A stretch of 64,000 nt of DNA. It comes from Bacteroidales bacterium (GTDB lineage: Bacteria; Bacteroidota; Bacteroidia; Bacteroidales; ML635J-15). Shown here piece by piece: positions 1 to 8,927 of this stretch (position 1 is the stretch's first letter; each line of letters opens with the position of its first letter). A program made the translations under genes and the position numbers. The notes beneath the pieces are model-generated. The model searched no databases and had not been told where the DNA came from. It saw only the letters and a program-made list of their open reading frames with translations. The DNA lies in assembly GCA_017617125.1 (NCBI GenBank), contig JAFZWY010000035.1:1-64000 (forward strand), in the 5' to 3' direction.

Positions 1-46
1 CATGTGTCTCTTCATACTCGCGTACAACTGACAATTTAAAAGCCAT
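1..46 (-). CDS. 5' end of an unidentified gene, cut by the window edge
   Basis: An ATG at 44-46 on the minus strand opens a frame that stays open to the window edge and reads MAFKLSVVREYEETH. A purine-rich stretch (AAAGGA) lies about 7 bases upstream, which is acceptable as a Bacteroidota ribosome binding site. Fifteen residues are too few to identify the product. The gene would be transcribed away from lysS, beyond two hairpins at 151-240. Confidence 0.4.
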   Translation of the reverse strand, partial: MAFKLSVVREYEETH

Positions 47-150
47 TGTGTAGTCCTTTTGTGTACGCCTAACATACTTACTTTCTTTATTTTCCATTTC
101 GTTACTATTTTTATTGTAACGCTATTTCAGGACGAGACAGAGTTTCTATC

Positions 151-186
151 AAAAAAAGTGATGCGCCAAGCGCATTGCTTTTTTTT
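151..186. terminator. Bidirectional terminator-like hairpin
   Basis: A near-perfect inverted repeat with core ATGCGC/GCGCAT and a CAA loop is flanked by an A-tract on the left and a T-tract on the right, so each strand reads as a stem followed by a U-run. It lies downstream of lysS, behind a closer terminator. Confidence 0.5.
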
Positions 187-210
187 CATTCAGCGTCTAT
201 ATAATAGCAC

Positions 211-240
211 AAAAAAAGGCGAAACCTTTCGGTTCCGCCT
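211..240 (-). terminator. Rho-independent terminator of lysS
   Basis: On the minus strand, AGGCGGAACC pairs with GGTTTCGCCT across a short loop and is followed by seven T. It begins 29 bases beyond the lysS stop codon. Confidence 0.8.
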
Positions 241-268
241 AAACAACATTATGAAGTTATGAAAAATG

Positions 269-1999
269 CTATTTGCTTAACCAGCCATTGATTTCCTCAA
301 TAGTTGGATTCTGAAGGCCAAGCTTGTGCTTCTTGTTCATTCCGCACAATGTTGGGTGCAACTTCTGGGCAGTCATTTCCTTAAGTTGCTTTACGGTAGT
401 GATACCGCACTTATAAATTACCTTTGCCCATTCTTCGCTGATACCCAAGGCGGTATAGTCTTCGAGATTAAAGGTGTCGGCCTTCTTTTCGGGACGCATC
501 TGCGGAAAGAAAAGAACATCCTGTATCGAAACCGAGTTGGTCATAATCATCGACAATCGGTCGATACCGATACCAAGACCTGCTGTCGGAGGCATACCGA
601 TTTCCATTGCTGTTAGGAAATCTTCGTCGAGCATCATTGCCTCTTCGTCACCACGCTTTGCAAGCAACAGCTGCTGCTCAAAACGGTAGCGCTGGTCAAC
701 AGGATCGTTAAGTTCCGAATATGCGTTGCAGATTTCCTTTCCGTTGCAAACAGCCTCAAAACGTTCAACCAAACCTTCCTTCGAACGGTGCTTCTTTGCC
801 AACGGCGACATTTCAATAGGATAATCGGTAATGAAAGTCGGCTGTATGAGCTTCGATTCGCAGCATTCACCAAAGATTTCGTCGATGAGCTTGCCCTTAC
901 CCATGCTGTCGTCAACCTCCACTCCTACTTTCTTTGCAACTTCGCACAATTCAGCCTCGTCCATCTTCGAAATGTCGATACCGCTGAAATGCTCAATAGC
1001 CTCGAACATGGTGTAGCGTTTCCACGGACGTTTGAAGTCGATTATATTTTCGCCAACCTGAACCTTTGTTGTTCCGTTGGTGTCGATAGCGATTTTCTCA
1101 ACCATTTCCTCTACCAAGTCCATCATCCAGTTGTAGTCCTTGTAGGCAACATAGAGTTCCATCTGTGTGAACTCTGGATTGTGGAAGCGGTCCATACCTT
1201 CGTTGCGGAAGTCCTTTGCGAACTCGTAAACACCGTCGAAACCACCGACGATAAGACGCTTAAGGTAAAGTTCGTCGGCAATACGGAGATACAAAGTCTG
1301 GTCGAGAGTATTGTGATGAGTCTTGAACGGACGTGCAGCAGCACCGCCGTACATAGGCTGAAGGATCGGGGTTTCAACCTCGAGGTAGCCCTTTGCATTG
1401 AGGAACTGACGCATCGAATTGGTAAGCATGGTACGCTTGATGAAAGCCTCCTTGACCTGCGGATTTACAATCAAGTCCATCGAGCGGTTGCGGTAACGCT
1501 GTTCAGGGTCGCTGAAAGCATCATAAACCTTGCCGTCCTTCTCCTTAACTATTGGTAGCGGATGCAAAGACTTGCTAAGAACTGTAAATTCCTTCACATG
1601 AACCGAAATTTCGCCCATCTGTGTGCGGAAAGCAAAACCCTTGACACCGATGATGTCGCCGATGTCGAGAAGTTTCTTGAAAACCTGATTGTACATTGTC
1701 TTGTCCTCGCCTTCGCAGATGTCGTCGCGGCGGAAATACAATTGGATGCGGCCTTTTTCGTCCTGAAGTTCGGCAAAAGATGCGTTACCCATGATTCGGC
1801 GGCTCATCATACGGCCGGCAATCGAAATGTCCTTCAAGTCTTCGGGCAGATTGTCGTCGCTGAACCTGTCGAGAATATCCTTAGTATTGGTCGTCACCTT
1901 GAATTCTGGTGCCGGATATGGATTTATACCTAAATTTATCAATTCCTTCAACGCCTCGCGACGGAGGATTTCCTGTTCGCTTAAACCTAAATATTCCAT
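269..1999 (-). CDS. lysS: Lysyl-tRNA synthetase, class II
   Basis: Charges tRNA-Lys with lysine in the cytoplasm. The 576 residues show an N-terminal anticodon-binding OB fold (about 55-150) and a class II catalytic core. Motif 1 is near the segment ending EVETPILQP, motif 2 includes [14 protein letters not shown], and motif 3 includes [12 protein letters not shown] close to the C-terminal third. About 65 residues follow the catalytic core and contain a helix-hairpin-helix-like stretch; this extension is usual in Bacteroidales LysS and explains the length above the roughly 500 of E. coli. The gene is monocistronic, with a terminator at 211-240, and divergent from the FKBP genes. Confidence 0.97.
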   Translation of the reverse strand: MEYLGLSEQEILRREALKELINLGINPYPAPEFKVTTNTKDILDRFSDDNLPEDLKDISIAGRMMSRRIMGNASFAELQDEKGRIQLYFRRDDICEGEDKTMYNQVFKKLLDIGDIIGVKGFAFRTQMGEISVHVKEFTVLSKSLHPLPIVKEKDGKVYDAFSDPEQRYRNRSMDLIVNPQVKEAFIKRTMLTNSMRQFLNAKGYLEVETPILQPMYGGAAARPFKTHHNTLDQTLYLRIADELYLKRLIVGGFDGVYEFAKDFRNEGMDRFHNPEFTQMELYVAYKDYNWMMDLVEEMVEKIAIDTNGTTKVQVGENIIDFKRPWKRYTMFEAIEHFSGIDISKMDEAELCEVAKKVGVEVDDSMGKGKLIDEIFGECCESKLIQPTFITDYPIEMSPLAKKHRSKEGLVERFEAVCNGKEICNAYSELNDPVDQRYRFEQQLLLAKRGDEEAMMLDEDFLTAMEIGMPPTAGLGIGIDRLSMIMTNSVSIQDVLFFPQMRPEKKADTFNLEDYTALGISEEWAKVIYKCGITTVKQLKEMTAQKLHPTLCGMNKKHKLGLQNPTIEEINGWLSK

Positions 2000-2137
2000 T
2001 CGAAAAAAATTTTTGCAAAATTACATAAAATATTCGGAAATATAAAGCCGATTGAAAAAAAGCCTTACCAACAAGGCAACCTTTTTTGTAATAAATCGTT
2101 ATAGTAATGGACTAATATTGATACTTAACTTTAAACA

Positions 2138-2172
2138 AAGGAGGCATGTATCATGATGATGCATGTCTCCTT
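2138..2172 (+). other. Hairpin in the 5' region of the FKBP operon
   Basis: An 11-bp stem (AAGGAGGCATG against CATGTCTCCTT, one G-T wobble) encloses a 13-base loop about 75 bases before the first FKBP start. It could be a transcript leader structure or the terminal hairpin of a short upstream transcript. No U-run follows, so a simple terminator is unlikely. Confidence 0.45.
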
Positions 2173-2245
2173 ATGAATTTCTACTATTTTTTCATCGTCA
2201 TTCCAAACTTTTTCCCTTTCTTTGCACTCTTTAAATTTGTAAACT

Positions 2246-2932
2246 ATGCGAAATTCAACATTATTATTAACTGTGGCATTCGCTTTATTAATAGCATTGC
2301 CATGCAAATCTCAAAAGAACGTGAACAAAGTAGAATTAAAGACATTGGAAGATTCCGCAGCATACGCAATCGGAATGCAGTTCGGACAGGCTCTCAGCCA
2401 GAGCGGTCTCACTAAACTCAACATCGAACTTGTAAAGCAAGGTCTCGAAGACGAAGTAAACGGCAAGTCGGCAATGACTCAGCAAAACTACGAATCAACT
2501 CTTGAAGCTTTCTTCACTCAGAAGCAGAAAGAAGAAAACAAGGAAAAGATTGAGGAAGGCGAAAAATTCCTCGCAAAAAACGCTAAGCGCAAAGAAGTGA
2601 AGACCACAGCTAGCGGATTGCAGTACGAAGTAATTACCGAAGGTAATGGTGAAAAGCCTTTGGCAACCAACACCGTAAAGGTTCACTACAAAGGAACAAC
2701 CATCGCAGGTAAGGTTTTCGACAGCTCTTACGACCGTGGTACTCCAGCAGAATTCCCTCTAAACCGTGTTATTGCAGGCTGGACAGAAGGTTTGCAGTTG
2801 ATGAGCGTTGGTTCAAAGTACAAATTCTACATCCCTTACAACCTAGCTTACGGCGAACGTGGTGCAGGACAAGACATTAAGCCTTTCGAAACTCTTATTT
2901 TCGAAGTTGAACTTTTGGAAATCAAGAAATAA
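2246..2932 (+). CDS. FKBP-type peptidyl-prolyl cis-trans isomerase, secreted or lipoprotein (Mip-like)
   Basis: Catalyses cis-trans isomerisation of X-Pro bonds in exported proteins. Residues 1-20 form a signal peptide with a possible lipobox (ALPC). A charged helical FKBP_N dimerisation region (about 30-115) is followed by the FKBP_C catalytic fold (about 125-228), with [29 protein letters not shown] and the terminal IFEVELLEI typical of the family. It is the first of two adjacent paralogues, 18 bases before the next gene and probably co-transcribed. A third paralogue lies 3 kb downstream. A -7-like TAAATTTG and a TTCTTTGCA stretch sit just before the start. Confidence 0.93.
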   Translation: MRNSTLLLTVAFALLIALPCKSQKNVNKVELKTLEDSAAYAIGMQFGQALSQSGLTKLNIELVKQGLEDEVNGKSAMTQQNYESTLEAFFTQKQKEENKEKIEEGEKFLAKNAKRKEVKTTASGLQYEVITEGNGEKPLATNTVKVHYKGTTIAGKVFDSSYDRGTPAEFPLNRVIAGWTEGLQLMSVGSKYKFYIPYNLAYGERGAGQDIKPFETLIFEVELLEIKK

Positions 2933-2950
2933 TATATAATAGGTATAATC

Positions 2951-3655
2951 ATGAAAAGAACAAGCATTATTTTGATTGCAGCCATCGCTTCAATGGCAAT
3001 GGTATCGTGCAACAACGAAAGTGCAAAAGTAGAACTGAAGAATTTCGACGACTCATTGAGCTATGCCATCGGAATGAGATTGCACGACATATATATGGGC
3101 GACGGCCTTAACAAGGACACCGACTCGGCTATAGTAAAAGCAGCTTTCTCCGATATGGTTGGCGGCACTGCAATACTTACCGAAGAACAGGAAGAACAGG
3201 TTATCATGCAATTCTTCACCAAGAAGCAGGAAGAACAGCAGAAGGAACAAGCCAAGCAATTTGAAGAAACAAAGAATGCTGGCGAAAGCTTCCTCGCAGA
3301 AAACGCTAAGCGTCCCGAAGTAAAGACTACCGAAAGCGGTTTGCAATACGAAGTTATTACCGAAGGCAAAGGCAACAAGCCTGCAGCAACCGACGTTGTT
3401 AAGGTTCACTACAAAGGCACGCTTATCGACGGCACTGTTTTCGACAGTTCGTACGACCGTGGCGAGCCGGCTGAATTTCCACTCAACGGAGTTATCAAGG
3501 GCTGGACAGAAGGTTTGCAACTTATGAGCGTTGGTTCGAAATACAAACTTTACATCCCCTATCAGCTTGGATACGGCGAACGCGGAGCAGGCGGAACAAT
3601 ACAGCCTTACTCGGCATTGATATTCGATGTAGAGCTCTTAGAAATTAAGAAATAA
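2951..3655 (+). CDS. FKBP-type peptidyl-prolyl cis-trans isomerase lipoprotein
   Basis: Paralogue of the preceding gene. The signal peptide ends in a clear lipobox (MVSC, Cys20), so an outer-membrane or periplasmic lipoprotein is expected. An FKBP_N region rich in Glu and Gln (about 70-120) precedes the FKBP_C domain (about 130-234), which has [26 protein letters not shown] and [10 protein letters not shown]. The C-terminal halves of this protein and its neighbour are nearly the same while the N-terminal halves differ, as expected of a tandem duplication with diverging dimerisation arms. A strong terminator follows immediately. Confidence 0.94.
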   Translation: MKRTSIILIAAIASMAMVSCNNESAKVELKNFDDSLSYAIGMRLHDIYMGDGLNKDTDSAIVKAAFSDMVGGTAILTEEQEEQVIMQFFTKKQEEQQKEQAKQFEETKNAGESFLAENAKRPEVKTTESGLQYEVITEGKGNKPAATDVVKVHYKGTLIDGTVFDSSYDRGEPAEFPLNGVIKGWTEGLQLMSVGSKYKLYIPYQLGYGERGAGGTIQPYSALIFDVELLEIKK

Positions 3656-3660
3656 CAAAA

Positions 3661-3687
3661 AAAAGCCGATTTTTATTCGGCTTTTTT
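3661..3687 (+). terminator. Rho-independent terminator of the FKBP pair
   Basis: AAAAGCCGA pairs with TCGGCTTTT and is followed by a T-run. It starts 6 bases after the second FKBP stop codon. Confidence 0.85.
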
Positions 3688-3699
3688 ATTTGTATAAAT

Positions 3700-3707
3700 T
3701 ACCTTTG
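3700..3707 (+). promoter_or_regulatory. Bacteroidota -7 promoter element (TACCTTTG)
   Basis: A match to TAnnTTTG just downstream of the FKBP terminator and about 135 bases before the next start, implying a long leader for that gene. A T-rich stretch at 3682-3687 is the only -33 candidate, and its spacing is not ideal. Confidence 0.5.
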
Positions 3708-3842
3708 CAAAAATTTCTGGCACAATAATTGTTTTATTGTCATTCGTCATTGGAACACAACGCATAAACAGTCTCCGTGTGTTATGGAGCAATGGCAAAA
3801 GAAGTTCAGTTTGATAAATCAGGAGACTATTTTTAAAATAAA

Positions 3843-4718
3843 ATGAAAAAGTTTTTATCGATAGTTTTAATTTTAATGCTGAGTGCAGGAATTATTTTTG
3901 CTCAGGAAACTGGAACAAAGAAACCGACTGTTGTAAAAAAGACAACAACCACCACTACATCTTCATCCAACAATGGTGGCAACAACGGTTCTACTGAAAC
4001 CAAAAGCAATTCTGGCACACAAACCAGTCAGACAAGCACAACGAACACAAATACAAGTTCGACAGAGACTCGTACAGCAACCGATACTCCGACTAACGAC
4101 ACTACAGTCTCCACTGCAAAATCTTCAGATGTAACCCTTGACCACTTCATCATTGGCGGTGGTATCAGTGCAGGTGCTTTGATTTCAACCGACATTATCA
4201 GCACAGGTGGTTTGTTGAACGCAGAATTCGAAGTTATGGTACAATTCAAACACCATCGCTTGGGAATTGGTGGCGACAAGACCTTAATGCTCAACCTCAG
4301 GAACTTGGGTACTGTAATCGGCACTTTGGGCAAGTCTAACTGCAACCTCAACAAGGTGTATTTCATCTACGAATGGACTTTGTTCAAACGCAGTCCTATC
4401 AACTTTACTGCAGGTCTTAAGCTCGGATCGTTCGATGTTGGTAAATCTGAATACAGAACCGACCAAGAACAAAATAACGAAAAGGTTACAAAGTCGCCGT
4501 TCTTTGCATCGGCAGGCATAGCATTGGAAGTTGGTCACCCACGTTTCCTCCTCTATGTTAAGCCAGAAATCGGATTCCACTCATACGATACAGGTTCGTG
4601 GAGAAAAGACCTCTATGTAATGGCAACGGTTGGTTTCCGTTGGAAGACAAAACGTCTCGACAAGTATGATACTTCCAAAACCACCACAACAACAGAAACA
4701 GGTAAAAAATTCGAATAA
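3843..4718 (+). CDS. Secreted outer-membrane beta-barrel-like protein with Thr/Ser/Asn-rich linker
   Basis: Function unknown. A signal peptide (1-20, ending IIFAQ) is followed by about 80 residues of low-complexity Thr/Ser/Asn/Gly sequence with poly-Thr runs. A C-terminal region (about 97-285) has alternating hydrophobic strands and recurrent Gly and aromatic residues, consistent with a small outer-membrane barrel (for example FIIGGGISAGAL, INFTAGLKLGSF, LYVMATVGFRW). The tail is again Thr-rich. It lies 21 bases upstream of a TonB-domain gene and shares a transcript with it. No catalytic motif was seen. Confidence 0.75.
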   Translation: MKKFLSIVLILMLSAGIIFAQETGTKKPTVVKKTTTTTTSSSNNGGNNGSTETKSNSGTQTSQTSTTNTNTSSTETRTATDTPTNDTTVSTAKSSDVTLDHFIIGGGISAGALISTDIISTGGLLNAEFEVMVQFKHHRLGIGGDKTLMLNLRNLGTVIGTLGKSNCNLNKVYFIYEWTLFKRSPINFTAGLKLGSFDVGKSEYRTDQEQNNEKVTKSPFFASAGIALEVGHPRFLLYVKPEIGFHSYDTGSWRKDLYVMATVGFRWKTKRLDKYDTSKTTTTTETGKKFE

Positions 4719-4739
4719 TATTAATTAAAGGATATAACT

Positions 4740-5141
4740 ATGAAAAAGTTCATTTTTGTAATTCTGATGGCTTGCATAAGTTTCGCAAGCTTTGCACAGG
4801 ACAAGAACCAGGCAGTTGAAGTAAAATCGACAATAGCAAGCGGTTTCGACAAATGCGCAATGTACCCAGGTGGTGAAAATGGTATGAACACATTCATCCA
4901 CAAAAACATCGACTATCCTATGGCAGCAATAAAGAGCGGCAAGGAAGGTAATGTAACTGTTCAATTCACAGTAAACACCGACGGTACCGTATCGAACGTA
5001 AAAGTAGTAAAAGGACTTGAACCGAACCTTGACGCAGAAGCAATAAAGGTTGTCAGCAAGATGAAAGGCTGGACTCCTGCAATGAAAGGCGGCAAGGCTG
5101 TACCTATGGACTATCAGGTCAACTGCCACTTCGCTAAGTAA
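4740..5141 (+). CDS. Small secreted TonB C-terminal-domain protein
   Basis: The signal peptide (1-19, ending SFAQ) is followed directly by one TonB_C domain (about 45-133) with NIDYPMAAIKSGKEGNVTVQF, GTVSNVKVVKGLEPNLDAEA and the closing YQVNCHF. It has no transmembrane anchor or Pro-rich spacer, so it is unlikely to act as a full TonB. In Bacteroidota such stand-alone domains are common and probably bind periplasmic or outer-membrane partners. It is co-directional with the barrel-like gene and ends at a terminator. Confidence 0.85.
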   Translation: MKKFIFVILMACISFASFAQDKNQAVEVKSTIASGFDKCAMYPGGENGMNTFIHKNIDYPMAAIKSGKEGNVTVQFTVNTDGTVSNVKVVKGLEPNLDAEAIKVVSKMKGWTPAMKGGKAVPMDYQVNCHFAK

Positions 5142-5162
5142 CAAAACAACAAAAAACTTTGT

Positions 5163-5194
5163 AAAAGCCTATTGCTCAAGCAGTAGGCTTTTTT
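5163..5194 (+). terminator. Rho-independent terminator
   Basis: AAAAGCCTA pairs with TAGGCTTTT around a 14-base interior and is followed by T. It ends the barrel/TonB-domain transcript. Confidence 0.8.
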
Positions 5195-5249
5195 GTTAAT
5201 TGTTAATAAAATTGCAAAAAACATCGTCACCCATTGAAAATATTTGAAT

Positions 5250-5257
5250 TAAATTTG
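5250..5257 (+). promoter_or_regulatory. -7 promoter element (TAAATTTG)
   Basis: Matches TAnnTTTG about 20 bases before the third FKBP start and after the preceding terminator. A TTG at 5234-5236 is too close to be a standard -33 box. Confidence 0.45.
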
Positions 5258-5276
5258 CAGGCGAAATAAAAACAAA

Positions 5277-5966
5277 ATGCGTAAAGTATTTTTCACATTT
5301 ATCGTCGCAACAATAGTCCTGTTATCAGCATCATGCGAAAGACAGAACCCTCCTGCTTCATCAAAACTCACAAACCTCAAGGACTCGGCAAGTTACGCTA
5401 TGGGAATTATTCTCGCCCAGCAATATCTTGACGAACAGATGGACACTCTTATGAACCGTGACCTTACCTTGAACGGCATAACCGACCTGATGAAAAACGA
5501 CACTTCCCTCCTTTCGCACGACGAAGCTGTTGACGCTATTAGCGCATACTCACGACAAATTATCGACATCAAATACGGCAGCATTAAGAAGGAAGGTGAA
5601 GATTTTCTTGCAAAGAACATCACCAACACTGGAATAATGCAGACCACAAGCGGACTTCAATACAAAGTTTTAGAAGAAGGCGACGGCTCTGCTCACCCAT
5701 CTGTTTCCGACAATGTTGTAATAAAGTTCGAAGGCCGTAAGATCGACGGCACTCTGTTTGGCAGCACTGGCGACACTCCATCTGAGAACAACCTCATGAG
5801 TCTGCCTCGCGGACTTGCCGAAGGAATTCTGCTGATGACGCCAAAAGCAAAATACAAATTTTTCATTCCGTACTATCTTGCCTTTGGAGAAACAGGCTAT
5901 CAAACGGTAGAGCCTTATTCAACTGTTATTTTCGATGTTGAACTTTTAGAAATTGTAAAGAAATGA
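5277..5966 (+). CDS. FKBP-type peptidyl-prolyl cis-trans isomerase lipoprotein, divergent
   Basis: Third Mip-like FKBP in 4 kb. The signal peptide ends in a lipobox (LSASC). The FKBP_N region (about 35-110) leads into an FKBP_C domain (about 120-229) that is more divergent than in the two upstream paralogues. VKVHYKG has become VVIKFEGRK and FDSSYDRG has become FGSTGDTPS, so conserved active-site aromatic and Asp residues are altered and the isomerase activity may be weak or the specificity changed. YKFFIPYYLAFGE and IFDVELLEI are kept. It is monocistronic, between a promoter and a terminator. Confidence 0.9.
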   Translation: MRKVFFTFIVATIVLLSASCERQNPPASSKLTNLKDSASYAMGIILAQQYLDEQMDTLMNRDLTLNGITDLMKNDTSLLSHDEAVDAISAYSRQIIDIKYGSIKKEGEDFLAKNITNTGIMQTTSGLQYKVLEEGDGSAHPSVSDNVVIKFEGRKIDGTLFGSTGDTPSENNLMSLPRGLAEGILLMTPKAKYKFFIPYYLAFGETGYQTVEPYSTVIFDVELLEIVKK

Positions 5967-5973
5967 TATTTTT

Positions 5974-6006
5974 AAAACCGAAAGTTTTTTCTTTCGGTTT
6001 TTTTTT
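5974..6006 (+). terminator. Rho-independent terminator
   Basis: AAAACCGAAAG pairs with CTTTCGGTTTT and is followed by a run of T. It starts 8 bases after the third FKBP stop. Confidence 0.85.
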
Positions 6007-6044
6007 GATTTGAAACGTAATATTGAAAAATAAAAATAGCAAAG

Positions 6045-6956
6045 ATGATGAAAAACAAAAGCTTAATTTCCATCAGCGACTACACAAAAGAGGAATACTT
6101 CCGCATCCTCGAAGTCGCAGCAGAATTCGAAAAGAACCCCAACCAGAAACTGTTGGATAACTATGTAGTAGCATCGTTGTTCTTCGAGCCATCGACACGT
6201 ACACGTCTAAGCTTCGAGACAGCAATCCAGCGTCTGGGCGGCAGAGTTATCGGATTCAGCGAAGCCACCAACACCAGCCAGGCAAAAGGCGAATCGTTCA
6301 ACGACACGATAATGACAATCAGCAAGTATGCCGACCTTATCGTAATGCGTCACCCGATAGAAGGAAGCGCACGCTACGCTAGCGAAATTTCGCGAGTTCC
6401 AATCATCAATGCCGGCGACGGTTCAAACCAGCACCCGACACAGTGTCTGCTCGACTTGTATTCGATATACAAAACGCAGGGAACACTCGAAAACCTCAAA
6501 CTCTGCCTCGTAGGTGACCTTAAGTACGGTCGTACCGTTCACTCTTTGCTAATGGCAATGTCGGAATTCAACCCGACTTTCAACTTCATTTCGCCGGCAA
6601 GCCTCAGAATGCCGCAGGAATACAAGGACTACCTCGACTCAAAGGGAATTAAGTACAACGAGTACGAAGAACTTGAGCCGAACATAAAGGACGCCGACAT
6701 AGTTTATGTTACCCGTGTACAGCGCGAACGTTTCTCCGACCTGCTCGAATACGAAAAGGTTAAGAACGTTTATGTTCTCAAGAACAAGATGCTCGACGGC
6801 ACAAAGGACAACATGAGAGTTTTGCACCCGCTACCACGCGTAAACGAAATCGATGTTGACGTAGATGCCAACCCGAAGGCTTACTACTTCGAACAGGCAG
6901 AAAACGGAGTTTATACAAGAATGGCTATCATAGCACTTATTTTAGGTCTCAAATAA
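6045..6956 (+). CDS. pyrB: Aspartate carbamoyltransferase, catalytic subunit
   Basis: Condenses carbamoyl phosphate with aspartate, the committed step of pyrimidine synthesis. The 303 residues carry the carbamoyl-phosphate loop [11 protein letters not shown] (about 48-58), [18 protein letters not shown] in the aspartate domain and HPLPRV near the C-terminus. The length matches the E. coli-type catalytic chain. Two ATG codons occur in tandem at the start. The regulatory subunit follows 11 bases downstream, so this is the class B (PyrB6PyrI6) enzyme. Confidence 0.97.
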   Translation: MMKNKSLISISDYTKEEYFRILEVAAEFEKNPNQKLLDNYVVASLFFEPSTRTRLSFETAIQRLGGRVIGFSEATNTSQAKGESFNDTIMTISKYADLIVMRHPIEGSARYASEISRVPIINAGDGSNQHPTQCLLDLYSIYKTQGTLENLKLCLVGDLKYGRTVHSLLMAMSEFNPTFNFISPASLRMPQEYKDYLDSKGIKYNEYEELEPNIKDADIVYVTRVQRERFSDLLEYEKVKNVYVLKNKMLDGTKDNMRVLHPLPRVNEIDVDVDANPKAYYFEQAENGVYTRMAIIALILGLK

Positions 6957-6967
6957 ATCGTAAAGTC

Positions 6968-7423
6968 ATGAAAGAAGAATTAACAGTAAAGGCTATCGAA
7001 AACGGAACCGTTATCGACCACATACAAGCCGACAAATTATACAAAATATTGTCTATCATTGGAATAGAAGATTTCGACACACCAGTATTCTTTGGCAACA
7101 ACCTTCCTAGCAAGAAGTACGGAACCAAGGCCATCATAAAGATTGCCGACAAGTACCCAAGCGACGACGATGCAAACAAGATTGCACTCATCGACCCGAA
7201 GGCTGTAATCAACATCATCAAGGATTTCAAGGTTGTCGACAAGAAACAGGTTCAGTTACCAGAAAAGATTGAAGGCTTCGTAAAATGCTTCAATCCAAAG
7301 TGCATAACCAACCACGAAAAGGTTTCAACCAAGTTCACAGTAGTAAAGAAAGACGGCAAGATCGGTCTCAAGTGCCGCTACTGCGAAAAAATCACCTGGG
7401 AAGACAATATCGAAATTATCTAA
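6968..7423 (+). CDS. pyrI: Aspartate carbamoyltransferase, regulatory subunit
   Basis: Binds nucleotide effectors and gives the holoenzyme allosteric control. The 151 residues comprise an N-terminal nucleotide-binding domain (about 5-100) and a C-terminal zinc domain with four Cys in the pattern C-x4-C ... C-x2-C (CFNPKC and CRYCEK), which contacts PyrB. It is translationally close to pyrB and ends at a terminator. No UMP-type leader attenuator was seen upstream of the pair. Confidence 0.97.
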   Translation: MKEELTVKAIENGTVIDHIQADKLYKILSIIGIEDFDTPVFFGNNLPSKKYGTKAIIKIADKYPSDDDANKIALIDPKAVINIIKDFKVVDKKQVQLPEKIEGFVKCFNPKCITNHEKVSTKFTVVKKDGKIGLKCRYCEKITWEDNIEII

Positions 7424-7441
7424 TTAAGATATTTCATATTA

Positions 7442-7480
7442 CAAAACAAAGGCTTTGCAGATGCAAGGCCTTTTGTTTTT
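7442..7480 (+). terminator. Rho-independent terminator of pyrBI
   Basis: A long stem (AAACAAAGGC with GCCTTTTGTTT, slightly bulged) is followed by T. It starts about 20 bases after the pyrI stop. Confidence 0.8.
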
Positions 7481-7556
7481 ATGTAAGATGGTTTGAAACT
7501 ACGGCAATGTCATATATTGCTTTTTTGGAGTGAAGGAGATGAAAGAATCCTAAGCA

Positions 7557-7931
7557 TCAGTTCCAGTCCTCAATCATCCATTTCCAACAAGGAACGACTT
7601 CTATCTCACCCACTTTATCGGTAATAGTTTCTTCCGTGTCGTATGTGATTATAGTTCTTCGGCTACACGGTAACACCTTGGTAATTTTTTCCAAGGCAGT
7701 TACTTCTCGCTTAAGTGTATCAACATCTGAAATAGAGTACGAAACCTGTATTGCCCATTCCTTTTCCGGAACATAAAAGTCAACCTCTATGCCCGAATTA
7801 TAGAAATATACCGTATCGTGTTCCGTATCATGACCAAACCGTCTGAACAATTCTATCGCGACCTGGTTTTCAAGCAACGAGGGTTCTCCATTGAGCAAAA
7901 AAAGATTTAAGAATCCATTGTCACACAGCAA
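7557..7931 (-). pseudogene. C-terminal remnant of a DUF4143-type AAA ATPase
   Basis: The 124 residues match only the C-terminal nuclease-like part of the AAA_14/DUF4143 ATPase family: DNGFLNLFL, LLENQVAIELFRR, then YFYNSGIEVDFYVP and the beta-strand/helix that follows. Members are usually about 380-440 residues with an N-terminal P-loop. Here no Walker A or B is present, and the DNA upstream on the minus strand is noncoding. It is a 5'-truncated relic, related to the intact gene at 9103 and a sign of decay at the edge of the accessory island. Confidence 0.8.
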
Positions 7932-8164
7932 AACTTTTTTTAGATTCTTTAATGTGTGGCTTTATAAAAATCGGTATGTTTATAAAGTGGCATTTAATAA
8001 AATTGCAACTTAATATACTTTAGGAACAAAAAAAATCATAATTCCAGATGCAGATATTTAATAGCATCGGAGTGTAACATTTAGTTGACCTTCCTAAGAT
8101 ATTAGATTCTATACAATTGATTACTAAATAGTTGTAGGTAATCAAAAAACATTCAACAAAAAGT

Positions 8165-8180
8165 AACCAAATTTGGTTAT
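8165..8180. promoter_or_regulatory. Perfect 16-bp palindrome, likely XRE operator
   Basis: TAACCAAATTTGGTTA is its own reverse complement and ends 8 bases before the -7 element of the XRE gene. The position suits autorepression by the HTH protein encoded immediately downstream; this is inference from placement. Confidence 0.6.
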
Positions 8181-8188
8181 TATTTATT

Positions 8189-8196
8189 AGCTTTGC
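8189..8196 (+). promoter_or_regulatory. -7 promoter element (TAGCTTTG) of the XRE gene
   Basis: An exact match to TAnnTTTG, 9 bases before the annotated ATG. Transcription would begin at or next to the start codon, giving a leaderless or very short leader mRNA, or favouring the second ATG at 8215. Confidence 0.6.
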
Positions 8197-8205
8197 AACC
8201 GGAAA

Positions 8206-8745
8206 ATGTTGCCTATGTACGACATATATTTGAAATACCATCACATTCCATTTGGTGCTATTCTCGACAGAATAAGGACAAAAGAGCATCTGTCCCAGCG
8301 GGAGTTGGCTTCGCGTTCGGGTATTCCTTACCAGCGAATCAATGACTTTATCGCAAACCGCAGAAGAATTTCACCCGAGAACTCTCTTCGCTTGGAAAAG
8401 GCGTTGGGTATTGATTTCCAGTGCTTTTTCTATCAAGCGCAAACGAATTATGATATATATATGGCAACCAAACAACTTTTGGAATTGCCCTCTCCAAGCA
8501 GGTCAAAGTTTAGAAAAACATTGTTTTGGGACACTGACTACGATGCTCTTAACTGGCAACACAACTGCGAATGGATTATCCAAAGGGTATTCGACTATGG
8601 TAACGAAACGGAAATAAAGGAAACAATAAGGTTTTACGGAAGGGAAAAGGTTATTGGTGTGCTTCGAAGCGTGAATGATCCCTGGAATGAAAAAATCAGA
8701 AACATTAACATAAAAAAGTATCTGAAAAATGGAATTAAGAACTAA
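8206..8745 (+). CDS. XRE-family HTH regulator with C-terminal DUF6922-like domain
   Basis: Residues about 18-75 form a helix-turn-helix of the Cro/CI type (LSQRELASRSGIPYQRINDF as recognition region). The C-terminal part (about 100-179) contains SKFRKTLFWDTDYDALNW and a segment with VFDYGNETEIKETIRFYG. In other Bacteroidota this combination usually sits beside a nucleotidyltransferase (AbiEii-like) toxin. No such partner gene follows here; instead a repeat-derived 19-codon ORF begins 6 bases after the stop. The protein may be an orphaned antitoxin or repressor. A palindrome overlaps its promoter. Confidence 0.8.
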   Translation: MLPMYDIYLKYHHIPFGAILDRIRTKEHLSQRELASRSGIPYQRINDFIANRRRISPENSLRLEKALGIDFQCFFYQAQTNYDIYMATKQLLELPSPSRSKFRKTLFWDTDYDALNWQHNCEWIIQRVFDYGNETEIKETIRFYGREKVIGVLRSVNDPWNEKIRNINIKKYLKNGIKN

Positions 8746-8811
8746 GATTTGATGGAGCAGATTCCAAAGTTGGAGGGAATGGTGGGAAGAATTAGAAATG
8801 AGGATATTTAA
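8744..8811 (+). repeat. Direct repeat flanking the AAA ATPase, left copy
   Basis: The segment starting AAGATTTGATGGAGCAGATT recurs at 10456-10523 with an identical first 42 bases or so and the same reading frame. Each copy encodes a 19-residue ORF beginning MEQIPKLEGM (this one at 8752-8811). It may be the conserved C-terminal tail of a lost gene or a small mobile repeat. Confidence 0.7.
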
Positions 8812-8821
8812 GTGGGTAAGT

Positions 8822-8858
8822 GCGCAACCTTTAGCTTACTGCCATAGCAGGAAATCCG
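8822..8858 (-). repeat. Interspersed element, copy F (inverted, partial)
   Basis: The reverse complement reads GGATTTCCTGCTATGGCAGT then AAGCTAAAGGTTGCGCA, homologous to the elements beside the two DUF1016 genes. It is the only copy on the opposite strand. Confidence 0.55.
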
Positions 8859-8927
8859 CCACGACAAGTTTAGATGCAATGTTTTGCGCCTGTACGAAAA
8901 TGCATCATATATCTACATAGAAAATAT

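Noticed and set aside
59..262. 67-residue ORF on plus strand
   Set aside because: It overlaps two hairpin terminators, has biased hydrophobic composition, and lacks family resemblance.
788..1558. 256-residue ORF opposite lysS
   Set aside because: Complete antisense overlap of a well-supported essential gene; a shadow frame.
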